Part shown: positions 52,129-59,167 of the stretch, piece by piece
How the letters are laid out: each line of letters opens with the position of its first letter
Numbering within the stretch: position 1 is the first letter of the stretch
Program-made: the position numbers and the translations under genes
Notes under the pieces: model-generated
Databases searched by the model: none
The model's input: the letters and a program-made list of their open reading frames with translations, nothing else
What the model was told of the DNA's origin: nothing
Assembly: GCA_018829465.1 (NCBI GenBank)
Contig: JAHJTN010000005.1
Span: forward strand, 62,001-126,000
From: Bacteroidota bacterium
GTDB lineage: Bacteria > Bacteroidota > Bacteroidia > Flavobacteriales > Flavobacteriaceae
Reading direction: 5' to 3'
DNA length: 64,000 nt

Positions 52129-52575
52129 TTAATAGTATATTTGTTTGCGTTCCATGAGTTGTAACTGATTGTATTGCCAGTCTATAGTAATGTCCCAGCG
52201 GCCGTCCACCAGCATTGAGTCAGGTATGAGCATGTGTATTTCTGATAATGAAATGGGTATTTCAAAATCAAAGCGCTGATCAGACGGCCTGTAAAGGGAC
52301 ACTTTACCTGTTACTTTTGTATAATCAACTGTTTCGGGAAAAGTGATTTCAATCCCCTTGTCGCTCGGTTGAATTTGCAAATTCAGCAAAAGTTCTGTTG
52401 CCAAATTTTGTTGGTTAATTTCTTGTTGTAGGTCCAATTCTTTTTCATAGTAATTTTCGGTAACCAACTCGTGGTCGTATTTTTTATCGGTAAAAGCCAA
52501 GTACACAAAACTCAGTATAAAAACGATAAAGCCTATAAAAGCTAAAACAATAAGGGTTGGCCAGTTGAATTTCAT
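52129..52575 (-). CDS. ccoH: cbb3 oxidase assembly protein CcoH (FixH)
   Basis: A 148-residue protein with one N-terminal transmembrane helix (residues about 5-27) and a periplasmic beta domain, of the FixH family needed to assemble the cbb3 oxidase. The segment YLAFTDKKYDHELVTENYYEKELDLQQEI after the helix, with the YY-K motif, is typical. The start codon at 52575 is the end of hairpin repeat unit C, which separates it from ccoG. Confidence 0.88.
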   Translation of the reverse strand: MKFNWPTLIVLAFIGFIVFILSFVYLAFTDKKYDHELVTENYYEKELDLQQEINQQNLATELLLNLQIQPSDKGIEITFPETVDYTKVTGKVSLYRPSDQRFDFEIPISLSEIHMLIPDSMLVDGRWDITIDWQYNQLQLMERKQIYY

Positions 52576-52672
52576 GTGTTTATTTTATTTGTTTTTATTT
52601 GTCACACGGAACGCCCTAGGATAATCATACTCCTGTGTGTCACTCTTTTTACATGGGCGTTTCATTTACTTA
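52573..52672 (-). repeat. Start-codon hairpin module C (one unit) before ccoH
   Basis: One 90-bp unit between ccoG and ccoH; its ATGAAA starts at 52665 and the next ATGAAA at 52575 is the ccoH start. Arms: GGGCGTTCCGTGTG at 52603-52616 and the ATGAAACGCCC arm at 52655-52668. The outer arm (CGTGTG) differs from arrays A and B (CATCTG), and the ccoH start region reads CACATGAAA instead of CAGATGAAA, so the arm matches the gene's start. The internal frame again begins MKRPCK and contains DTQEYDYPRAF. Confidence 0.88.
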
Positions 52673-52700
52673 TTTTTAAATCTATTAAATACCTGATGTA

Positions 52701-54116
52701 TTATCTAAAACGCCTTGGCCCCATAAAGACAGCTTTGGTCGTTTCTATTTTTTTGTCTCCGGAAAAAACACCGATTTGAATCGCTTTTTTATCCGCTGAG
52801 AGGTCTTTTTCATCCATTTCAATAAATAGCGTACCTTGTTTTATTTGATTTGCAGGCACCGTAAAAAGCTTGCCGCTTGCATCTTTTATAACGCCTTGGC
52901 CCGATAGGATCTGAAAAGAAACATTTTCAAAATCTTCGTTGCTTTTATTGACAATTTTATAGGTAAAAACATTTGAAATACGCCCCCCGTCGATGTGTTG
53001 ATACAATTGTCCGGGAAGTCGTGTCAAATTTGCTTCCACGCTGTTTCTGAGCACCAACATCACCGTAAACACAGCCACGAGAAGCGTCAGCACAGCAGTG
53101 TAACCTTTCATACGGGTTGTAAAGGTAAACTTCTGATTTTCGGCGATTTCTTTTTCTGATGCATACCGTATCAAGCCCGTTGGCAAATTCACATGTGTCA
53201 TCATCTCATCACAAGCATCTATACAAGCAGTACAATTGACACATTCTAACTGTGTGCCATTTCGGATATCAATCCCTGTGGGGCAAACCAACACACACTG
53301 TTTACAATCTATACAATCGCCTTTTCCTGTTGCCGGACGGTCTTCATTCTTCTTGAATTTGGCCCTGCCTGCTTCTTTCTCACCGCGTTTGTAATCATAG
53401 GCAACTACGACAGATCTGTCGTCGAGCAAAACACCTTGTAGTCTTCCATACGGGCAAGCGATGATGCAAACCTGCTCGCGAAACCATGTAAAAACCCAAA
53501 AGAAAACACCCGTAAAAAGGAGTATGCTGATGAGGCCTCCAACGTGATTTACCGGGTCGTCTGTGACAATTTCGATGAGTGCATCACTACCAATAATGTA
53601 GGCTAAAAAAACATTAGCGATTAGAAACGAAATGACAAAGAAAACAAACCACTTGAGTGCTTTCTTTTTAATTTTTTGAAAATGCCAAGGCTCTTTGTCC
53701 AATCGAATTTGCGCACCTCGATCGCCTTCTATCCAAAACTCAATGCGTCTGAAAACCATTTCTAAAAAAATGGTTTGGGGGCAAATCCAACCGCAAAAAA
53801 GCCTGCCAAACGCTACTGTAAACAGTGCGACAAAAACGACACCGATGACCAAAGCTATGGCAAAAATATGAAAGTCTTGTGGCCAAAAAGGAAAACTAAA
53901 AATATTGAAGCGCCGCTCTAAAACATTGAACAGCAAAAACTGATGGCCCTTAATCTTTACAAAAGGTGCTGCCACTAGAAAAGCAATGAGAAACCAACTC
54001 AATGCAACCCGGTAACTGAAAAACTTTCCTTTTACCTTTTTGGCATATACCCACAAGCGTTTCCCGTCTTCACTGACGGTGCTGATTTTATCTCTAAAAC
54101 TGTTTTTTGAAATCAT
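52701..54116 (-). CDS. ccoG: cbb3 oxidase accessory Cu(II) reductase CcoG
   Basis: A 471-residue membrane Fe-S protein of the CcoG/RdxA/FixG family, shown elsewhere to reduce Cu(II) to Cu(I) for cbb3 assembly. Five or so transmembrane helices; FCGWICPQTIFLEMVFRRIE near residue 105; CIACPYGRLQGVLLDDRSV near 220; two 4Fe-4S motifs CIDCKQCVLVCP and CVNCTACIDACDE near 265-290; C-terminal FixG immunoglobulin-like domain (about 360-471). It follows ccoP by 9 bases. Confidence 0.96.
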   Translation of the reverse strand: MISKNSFRDKISTVSEDGKRLWVYAKKVKGKFFSYRVALSWFLIAFLVAAPFVKIKGHQFLLFNVLERRFNIFSFPFWPQDFHIFAIALVIGVVFVALFTVAFGRLFCGWICPQTIFLEMVFRRIEFWIEGDRGAQIRLDKEPWHFQKIKKKALKWFVFFVISFLIANVFLAYIIGSDALIEIVTDDPVNHVGGLISILLFTGVFFWVFTWFREQVCIIACPYGRLQGVLLDDRSVVVAYDYKRGEKEAGRAKFKKNEDRPATGKGDCIDCKQCVLVCPTGIDIRNGTQLECVNCTACIDACDEMMTHVNLPTGLIRYASEKEIAENQKFTFTTRMKGYTAVLTLLVAVFTVMLVLRNSVEANLTRLPGQLYQHIDGGRISNVFTYKIVNKSNEDFENVSFQILSGQGVIKDASGKLFTVPANQIKQGTLFIEMDEKDLSADKKAIQIGVFSGDKKIETTKAVFMGPRRFR

Positions 54117-54125
54117 TTTGTGTTG

Positions 54126-54992
54126 TTACTCTACTAAGTCGCCTTCGGGATCTTTTGGATTGGCAGGCTGAGTGCCTTGCAAACTGATGACATAGCTGGC
54201 CACTTGTTGCATTTCCAAAGGGCTTAAAGTCGCTTTCCAAGGAATCATGCCTTTACCGGAACGACCGCCTTCAGAAACTGTGTTAAAGACGTTTTTGATG
54301 CCTGCTCCCAAAATCCAGTATTGGTCTGTGAGATTTGGGCCAATACCGCCGCCGCCGTCTGCCATATGGCAAGCCACACAATTGGTATTAAACACAGCCT
54401 TTCCTTTTTCTAAATCTGCTGCTGAGGTGAGCAATTCCACATTTTCCGCAGACAACAAATCCGGATTGTTTTTCTTGTATTCTTCAATAGCCAATTGAGC
54501 CGCAGCTACACTTTTCTCATATTCTTGCGCCTGGTTGTCGCCATCCAAAATTTCAAAACGCACCAGATAAATAATTGCAAAAACAATAGTTAGATAGAAG
54601 CCGTATAACCACCAAGGCGGCAAAGCATTGTCTAACTCGTAAATGCCATCAAAATCGTGGTCGCGCATGATTTCGTCTTCTTCTTCAATCGGCTTGCTTC
54701 GCGTAAGTGATTTCATGGCGCGTTTCCAAAACGAATTTTCACCTTTTGAAAAAGCACGCGCTTCCAAATATGCTTTCTTTTTATCCTCATCTAAAAGTTG
54801 ATAGGTAATATTCTCAATGCCTGCGTAGGTTATTTCAATAGCAATGAGAAGAAAAAGTACAAGCAGAAGCAGGAGCGATACCCAGGGATACTGAATAAAA
54901 GCTGGTTTTTCTGAATCGATAAAGAACTCTGTAAAATAGAATACGAGTCCGAATATCGTCAAAACACGGAGGTATGAAGGTATTTTATTCAT
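54126..54992 (-). CDS. ccoP: cbb3 oxidase subunit CcoP, single-heme form
   Basis: A 288-residue diheme-family subunit that here has only one heme c site, CVACH (in FNTNCVACHMADGGGG near residue 204) with the likely axial Met in GKGMIPWKA. The N-terminal region has two hydrophobic segments and the CcoP_N motif DHDFDGIYELDNALPPWWLYGFYLTI. Single-heme CcoP is known in Bacteroidetes; proteobacterial CcoP has two hemes. It passes electrons to the CcoN active site. A remnant of the hairpin module lies right before its start. Confidence 0.94.
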   Translation of the reverse strand: MNKIPSYLRVLTIFGLVFYFTEFFIDSEKPAFIQYPWVSLLLLLVLFLLIAIEITYAGIENITYQLLDEDKKKAYLEARAFSKGENSFWKRAMKSLTRSKPIEEEDEIMRDHDFDGIYELDNALPPWWLYGFYLTIVFAIIYLVRFEILDGDNQAQEYEKSVAAAQLAIEEYKKNNPDLLSAENVELLTSAADLEKGKAVFNTNCVACHMADGGGGIGPNLTDQYWILGAGIKNVFNTVSEGGRSGKGMIPWKATLSPLEMQQVASYVISLQGTQPANPKDPEGDLVE

Positions 54993-55060
54993 GTGTTAAT
55001 ATTTATTGATTTTTCATGGTCTGTTGGAATGGTTCATCCCATATTTTTTAAAATCTATTA
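54993..55060 (-). repeat. Remnant of the start-codon hairpin module before ccoP
   Basis: Aligns with the gene-proximal half of units B and C: the leader (TTTATTG..TTTTT on the plus strand) and GGTCTGTTGGAATG in place of GGTCAGATGGAACG. The loop and distal arm are missing. Past it, TTTTAAAATCTATTA (55046 onward) resembles TTTTTAAATCTATTA beyond unit C, so the two loci share their outer flank as well. Confidence 0.5.
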
Positions 55061-55118
55061 CTTATTTGCATCAAGATAATCAGTATTTTGGTAGGTATCA
55101 AAATGATTGATAGCCATT

Positions 55119-55304
55119 TCATAAATTTTGAGAATCAGATGGATCTAATGGAAGTTGCTTTACCTTCTCTATGTATTCCTTGCGCGAGGTGAAAACCCAC
55201 CAGAACAGCAAGACAAAAAAAGTAAAGAAAATAAGCAGGGAAATCATCGGATATATTTCAATTCCTGCGATGGTTTCCATATGTTGTTTTATAAATTTAA
55301 GCAT
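55119..55304 (-). CDS. ccoQ: cbb3 oxidase subunit CcoQ
   Basis: A 61-residue protein with one transmembrane helix (residues about 17-38, YPMISLLIFFTFFVLLFWWVF) followed by TSRKEYIEKVKQLPLD, the usual CcoQ/FixQ layout that stabilises the oxidase complex. The start at 55304 (MLKFIKQHMETIAG) is chosen because longer frames run into ccoNO. Position between ccoNO and ccoP supports the call. Confidence 0.85.
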   Translation of the reverse strand: MLKFIKQHMETIAGIEIYPMISLLIFFTFFVLLFWWVFTSRKEYIEKVKQLPLDPSDSQNL

Positions 55305-55314
55305 GGTCGGGTAT

Positions 55315-57504
55315 TTATTCGTTAAGGGATGTGTTCGATGCTTTAATATCAGTGCCAAGCCTCTGCAGATATGCAATGAGGGCAACAATCTCGCGCTGAT
55401 GCATTTCTATAAAGGGTACTCCACTTGCTGTTTTGTCTGCCCTGTCTGCTTCGTAACTCAATACAAAATCGGGATCATTCTTTAGGCTTTCTTCAATTTT
55501 CATCGCCTGTGCAGTCAAATCTTCATAGGCCTGTTGAATTTCCTCCTCGGTGTACGGCACACCAAGGTTGGCCATCACCTGCATTTTCTTTTGCAAGTCG
55601 TCTGTATCCAATTTGTTTCTAATCAACCATTTGTAGGCGGGCATCAAAGAACCTTGAGACGTACTTTGCGGATCGTACATGTGGTTGAAATGCCAGTTGT
55701 CATTATACTTGCCGCCCACCCTATGCAAATCGGGTCCGGTGCGTTTACTGCCCCAGAGAAATGGATGGTCATAGACATATTCTCCGGCTTTAGAATATTC
55801 ACCATATCTTTCTGTTTCACTCCTAAATGGCCTTACCATTTGAGAATGACAAGAGACACAGCCTTCTCTTATGTAAATATCTCGTCCTTCCAGTTCGAGT
55901 GGTGTGTAGGGTTTTACGCTGCTGATGGTTGGAATGTTTGATTTGATCAACAAAGTAGGAATAATTTGCACGGCACCGCCAATGAGAATGGCTACGGTGG
56001 CTAAAAGTGTTAACTGTACGGGTTTGCGTTCCAGCCAGCCATGAAGCGTTTCACCGGCCATTCGGGATTTTTTAACTTTTTGTAGCGGCAAGGCTTCGGT
56101 CAATTCATCTTCTACGGCTGAGCCTTTGGCGTAGGTTTTAATGATGTTATAAATACCAATCAACACGCCAACCAAATATAAGCTGCCGCCTATGGCACGC
56201 ATCCAATACATAGGTACAATTTGATTGACTGTTTCTAAGAAATTACCATACATCAAACTGCCATCCGGGTTAAATTGTTTCCACAAAAAGGCTTGTGTAA
56301 ACCCGGCTACGTACATTGGTAGCGCATACATTACAATACCCAGTGTGCCGATCCAAAAATGTAAATTGGCCAAGCGATTTGAAAACAAGGGTGTTTTTGT
56401 CAGTCTGGGCACCAACCAATAAATCATACCAAAAGCCATAAAGCCGTTCCAAGCCAGCGCACCCACATGAACGTGCGCAATCACCCAGTCTGTAAAGTGG
56501 GCAATAGCATTGATATTTTTTAGAGACAGCATGGGTCCTTCAAAAGTGGCCATACCGTAACCGGTAATGGCGACCACCATAAATTTCAAAACAGGCTCTA
56601 CACGAACTTTATCCCAAACGCCACGAAGTGTCAGCAAACCATTAATCATACCGCCCCAAGAAGGTGCAATAAGCATCACGGAGAATACCACACCCAAGTT
56701 TTGTGCCCAATCCGGTAGCGAACTGTACAAAAGGTGGTGAGGCCCGGCCCAGATGTAAATAAAAATCAATGACCAAAAATGCACAATAGATAGTTTATAG
56801 GAATACACCGGCCTGTTCGCGATTTTAGGAACAAAATAGTACATAATGCCCAAAAAAGGTGTCGTCAGGAAGAAAGCAACGGCATTGTGGCCATACCACC
56901 ATTGTACCAACGCATCTTGTACACCGGCATAGACCGAATAACTTTTGAGCAAATTGACAGGCCATTCAAAACTGTTAAAAATATGCAATACTGCTACCGT
57001 CACAAAAGTGGCTATATAAAACCAAATCGCCACGTAAAGATGCTGTTCGCGTCTCTTGAGAATGGTACCAATCATGTTGATGCCAAATGCCACCCAGATT
57101 AGGGCAATGGCAATGTCAATAGGCCATTCCAGCTCCGCGTATTCTTTGGAGGTGGTGATGCCCAGCGGTAAAGTAATGGCAGCGGCTACAATAATAAGCT
57201 GCCAACCCCAAAAATTCACATTGCTCAAAAAATCACTAAACATCCGCGCCTTGAGCAAGCGTTGCATAGAGTAATAAATACCGGCAAACAAAGCATTGCC
57301 CACAAAAGCAAAAATGACCGCATTGGTGTGTAAGGGACGCAAGCGACCGAAACTCAACCACGGAATGTCATCTGTGAGGTTTGGAAAAAGAAATAAAAAA
57401 GCCAGCAGCAGTCCTACCAGCATGCCAACAGCACCCCAAACCAAGGTGGCTATCATAAACTTGTTGACAATCTTATTGTCATAAGAAAAAGTCTGCATAT
57501 TCAT
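55315..57504 (-). CDS. ccoNO: Fused cbb3 oxidase subunits I and II (CcoN-CcoO)
   Basis: A 729-residue fusion, standard in Bacteroidetes. Residues about 1-480 are CcoN, the heme-copper catalytic subunit with twelve helices: heme ligand His in RLRPLHTNAVIF, WWYGHNAVAFFLTTPFLGIMYYF, the GPHHLLYSSLPDW copper-site histidines and VIAHVHVGALAWNGFM. After a linker, residues about 510-729 are CcoO, with one membrane anchor and one heme c site in REGCVSCHSQMVRPFRSE. It reduces oxygen to water and pumps protons with high oxygen affinity. ccoS abuts it upstream and ccoQ follows by 10 bases. Confidence 0.97.
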   Translation of the reverse strand: MNMQTFSYDNKIVNKFMIATLVWGAVGMLVGLLLAFLFLFPNLTDDIPWLSFGRLRPLHTNAVIFAFVGNALFAGIYYSMQRLLKARMFSDFLSNVNFWGWQLIIVAAAITLPLGITTSKEYAELEWPIDIAIALIWVAFGINMIGTILKRREQHLYVAIWFYIATFVTVAVLHIFNSFEWPVNLLKSYSVYAGVQDALVQWWYGHNAVAFFLTTPFLGIMYYFVPKIANRPVYSYKLSIVHFWSLIFIYIWAGPHHLLYSSLPDWAQNLGVVFSVMLIAPSWGGMINGLLTLRGVWDKVRVEPVLKFMVVAITGYGMATFEGPMLSLKNINAIAHFTDWVIAHVHVGALAWNGFMAFGMIYWLVPRLTKTPLFSNRLANLHFWIGTLGIVMYALPMYVAGFTQAFLWKQFNPDGSLMYGNFLETVNQIVPMYWMRAIGGSLYLVGVLIGIYNIIKTYAKGSAVEDELTEALPLQKVKKSRMAGETLHGWLERKPVQLTLLATVAILIGGAVQIIPTLLIKSNIPTISSVKPYTPLELEGRDIYIREGCVSCHSQMVRPFRSETERYGEYSKAGEYVYDHPFLWGSKRTGPDLHRVGGKYNDNWHFNHMYDPQSTSQGSLMPAYKWLIRNKLDTDDLQKKMQVMANLGVPYTEEEIQQAYEDLTAQAMKIEESLKNDPDFVLSYEADRADKTASGVPFIEMHQREIVALIAYLQRLGTDIKASNTSLNE

Positions 57505-57702
57505 TTATTTTAATTTTGAAGTTGGTTTTGCTTTGGTACTTTCAGTATTCGTTTGATTTGGCTCTTTATCATCAAAGAGCATACGAACAGAAGGCGTGTA
57601 AGTGTCTTCAAATTGACCGTTTTTTACAGATAAAAAAAACAACAATAAGAATACCAACGCCACTGCTAAAGAAGCTCCAATAAGAAGATAGATAACACCC
57701 AT
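57505..57702 (-). CDS. ccoS: cbb3 oxidase assembly protein CcoS
   Basis: A 65-residue protein with one N-terminal transmembrane helix (MGVIYLLIGASLAVALVFLL) and a short soluble tail with GQFEDTYTPSVRMLFDD, the CcoS hallmark. It is needed to insert heme and copper into CcoN. It is the first gene of this cluster; the copper ATPase ccoI/fixI that usually precedes it is absent. Its stop directly precedes the ccoNO start. Confidence 0.9.
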   Translation of the reverse strand: MGVIYLLIGASLAVALVFLLLFFLSVKNGQFEDTYTPSVRMLFDDKEPNQTNTESTKAKPTSKLK

Positions 57703-57721
57703 ACTTGACCTGAATACATTG

Positions 57722-57729
57722 CGAAAGTA
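57722..57729 (-). promoter_or_regulatory. -7 box of the cbb3 operon (TACTTTCG)
   Basis: One base off TAnnTTTG on the minus strand, 20 bases before the ccoS ATG. The FNR/CRP-type site at 57748-57769 takes the place of the -33 element. Confidence 0.5.
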
Positions 57730-57747
57730 AATCAGACAGGTATGCTA

Positions 57748-57769
57748 AAACATGACATTTGTCATGTTT
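57748..57769. promoter_or_regulatory. FNR/CRP-family operator upstream of ccoS
   Basis: Perfect inverted repeat with 10-bp arms AAACATGACA and TGTCATGTTT and a TT centre. Its core is TGA-N6-TCA, the form bound by FNR/FixK/CRP regulators. It is centred about 42 bases upstream of the transcription start predicted from the TACTTTCG box, the class II activator position, which fits induction of the oxidase at low oxygen. Confidence 0.7.
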
Positions 57770-57953
57770 CTGATGATTTTTAGATTTTTGTTAACCTTTT
57801 GTTTATACAAGTGAAAAGGTTCATTTCTTAAAATCTAAAATCAAGAAAATGATGATGGAATGGTTTTAAAAATACATACAACCGGTCAAGGTTTCCCTGA
57901 ATCTGATAAGAGCTAATTGCCCCACTTATGATTATAAACCTTTAGTTGGACTT

Positions 57954-58403
57954 TTAAAGAATTTCTGCAACCCGCTCATTTACAAATTCCAACAAATCAA
58001 CATCGGCATCAGTAAATGGATCTGGTGTGTGCGAATCGATATCTATTTGACCTATATTGACACCATTCTTGAACAAAGGAACCACAATTTCCGCCTTTAC
58101 ATGCAGACTGCAAGCGATGTAATTGTCTTGGGCTTTTACGTCGGGTACCACAAAATTTTGATTGGAGAGTGCCACTTGTCCGCATATTCCTTTTCCAAAA
58201 GGAATGACAGTATGGTCTGTTGGGTCGCCCGCAAAAGGCCCCAAATGCAAGGTGCGATGTTCATGATTGGCGAAGTAATATCCAACCCAATCGTAGTGTG
58301 GTATTTGCTGTTGCAAATATTGACAGACTTCCTGCATTTTTTGATCGGCAGTCTTCGTTGTCTGGGCTAAAATGTCGCGAATCTGAGATTTGTGGTTTTC
58401 CAT
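57954..58403 (-). CDS. GAF domain protein related to free methionine-(R)-sulfoxide reductase
   Basis: A 149-residue single GAF domain. The pattern DWVGYYFAN, LGPFAGDPTDHTVIPFGKGICGQVA, VVPDVKAQDNYIACSLHVKAEIVVPLF and GQIDIDSHTPDPFTDAD matches the fRMsr (MsrC) family, which reduces free Met-R-sulfoxide. Two of the expected redox cysteines are visible (GKGICG and YIAC). Enzyme activity is likely but a pure sensory role cannot be excluded. Single gene, minus strand. Confidence 0.87.
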   Translation of the reverse strand: MENHKSQIRDILAQTTKTADQKMQEVCQYLQQQIPHYDWVGYYFANHEHRTLHLGPFAGDPTDHTVIPFGKGICGQVALSNQNFVVPDVKAQDNYIACSLHVKAEIVVPLFKNGVNIGQIDIDSHTPDPFTDADVDLLEFVNERVAEIL

Positions 58404-58478
58404 GATACAAAAAAATGATAGGCAAAAATATCGGTAAACTTTCTAAAAAAGGCTTTTTGAATCGTTAAAAATAAAAAA

Positions 58479-59015
58479 TCAAGTGTACTCCGGTATTTTA
58501 CCCACTGCACCTTTATAAAATGCCTGCATACGACTAAAATCTTCAGCTTGGTTTGTTGTGGTGTAGAAGGGTTCGGAAATTCGATGCTCTTTTTTGGCAT
58601 AATCAAACACTACCATCACCACCGGTACTTTTGCCAGCTTGGCAACAAAATAAAAACCGGTGCGCCACGACGTCACTTTCTTCCGTGTGCCTTCAGGCGC
58701 CATCGCCAATTTGAATGTCTTCTGATTTTGAAAAAGAGATGCTATTTGCTTTACTTTGTCTTGACGACCGCTTCTGTCTAGAGGTGCACCTCCTATTTTT
58801 CTGAAAAACCATCCGAATGGAAAAACAAAAAGCTCTTTTTTGGCCATAAAATGTATTCGTGTATCCACTTGGGCGCGTAAGAGAAGTCCCAAATAAAAAT
58901 CGTGCCAACTGGTGTGTGGGGCTACAATGACCACATATTTATCCAATTCGGGAAACTGACCCACCATGTGCCATCCCAAAATGTTGCGATAAATAAATTT
59001 GTAAATTGATTTCAA
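58479..59015 (-). CDS. 1-acyl-glycerol-3-phosphate acyltransferase-like protein
   Basis: A 178-residue PlsC-like acyltransferase. The catalytic HX4D motif reads APHTSWHD and the acceptor-binding block APEGTRKK; FMAKKELFVFPFGWFFRKIGGAPLDR is the second family motif. It is shorter than regular PlsC (about 240) and lacks an N-terminal membrane helix, as do the compact Bacteroidetes members often annotated as lysophospholipid acyltransferases. Acceptor unknown. It lies divergent from typA. Confidence 0.88.
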   Translation of the reverse strand: MKSIYKFIYRNILGWHMVGQFPELDKYVVIVAPHTSWHDFYLGLLLRAQVDTRIHFMAKKELFVFPFGWFFRKIGGAPLDRSGRQDKVKQIASLFQNQKTFKLAMAPEGTRKKVTSWRTGFYFVAKLAKVPVVMVVFDYAKKEHRISEPFYTTTNQAEDFSRMQAFYKGAVGKIPEYT

Positions 59016-59137
59016 AAATCGGGTATTAAACCATCACTTGCAAAAGTACGTAAATACTTATAAATGAGAAAAAACACCTGTATTTTCCGGCTTCTTTAAA
59101 AAAACATAAATTCTTCTGAATCAACAAAAATAAAGCC

Positions 59138-59145
59138 TACATTTG
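59138..59145 (+). promoter_or_regulatory. -7 box of typA (TACATTTG)
   Basis: Exact TAnnTTTG match, 23 bases before the typA ATG. Confidence 0.55.
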
Positions 59146-59167
59146 CACGCTTAAAAAAATTGCTCAC

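Noticed and set aside
17168-52672. Simple intrinsic terminators for the repeat hairpins
   Set aside because: No T-tract follows the stem on the coding strand; the hairpin is followed by ACC and an A-rich leader, and the copies lie before genes rather than at operon ends.
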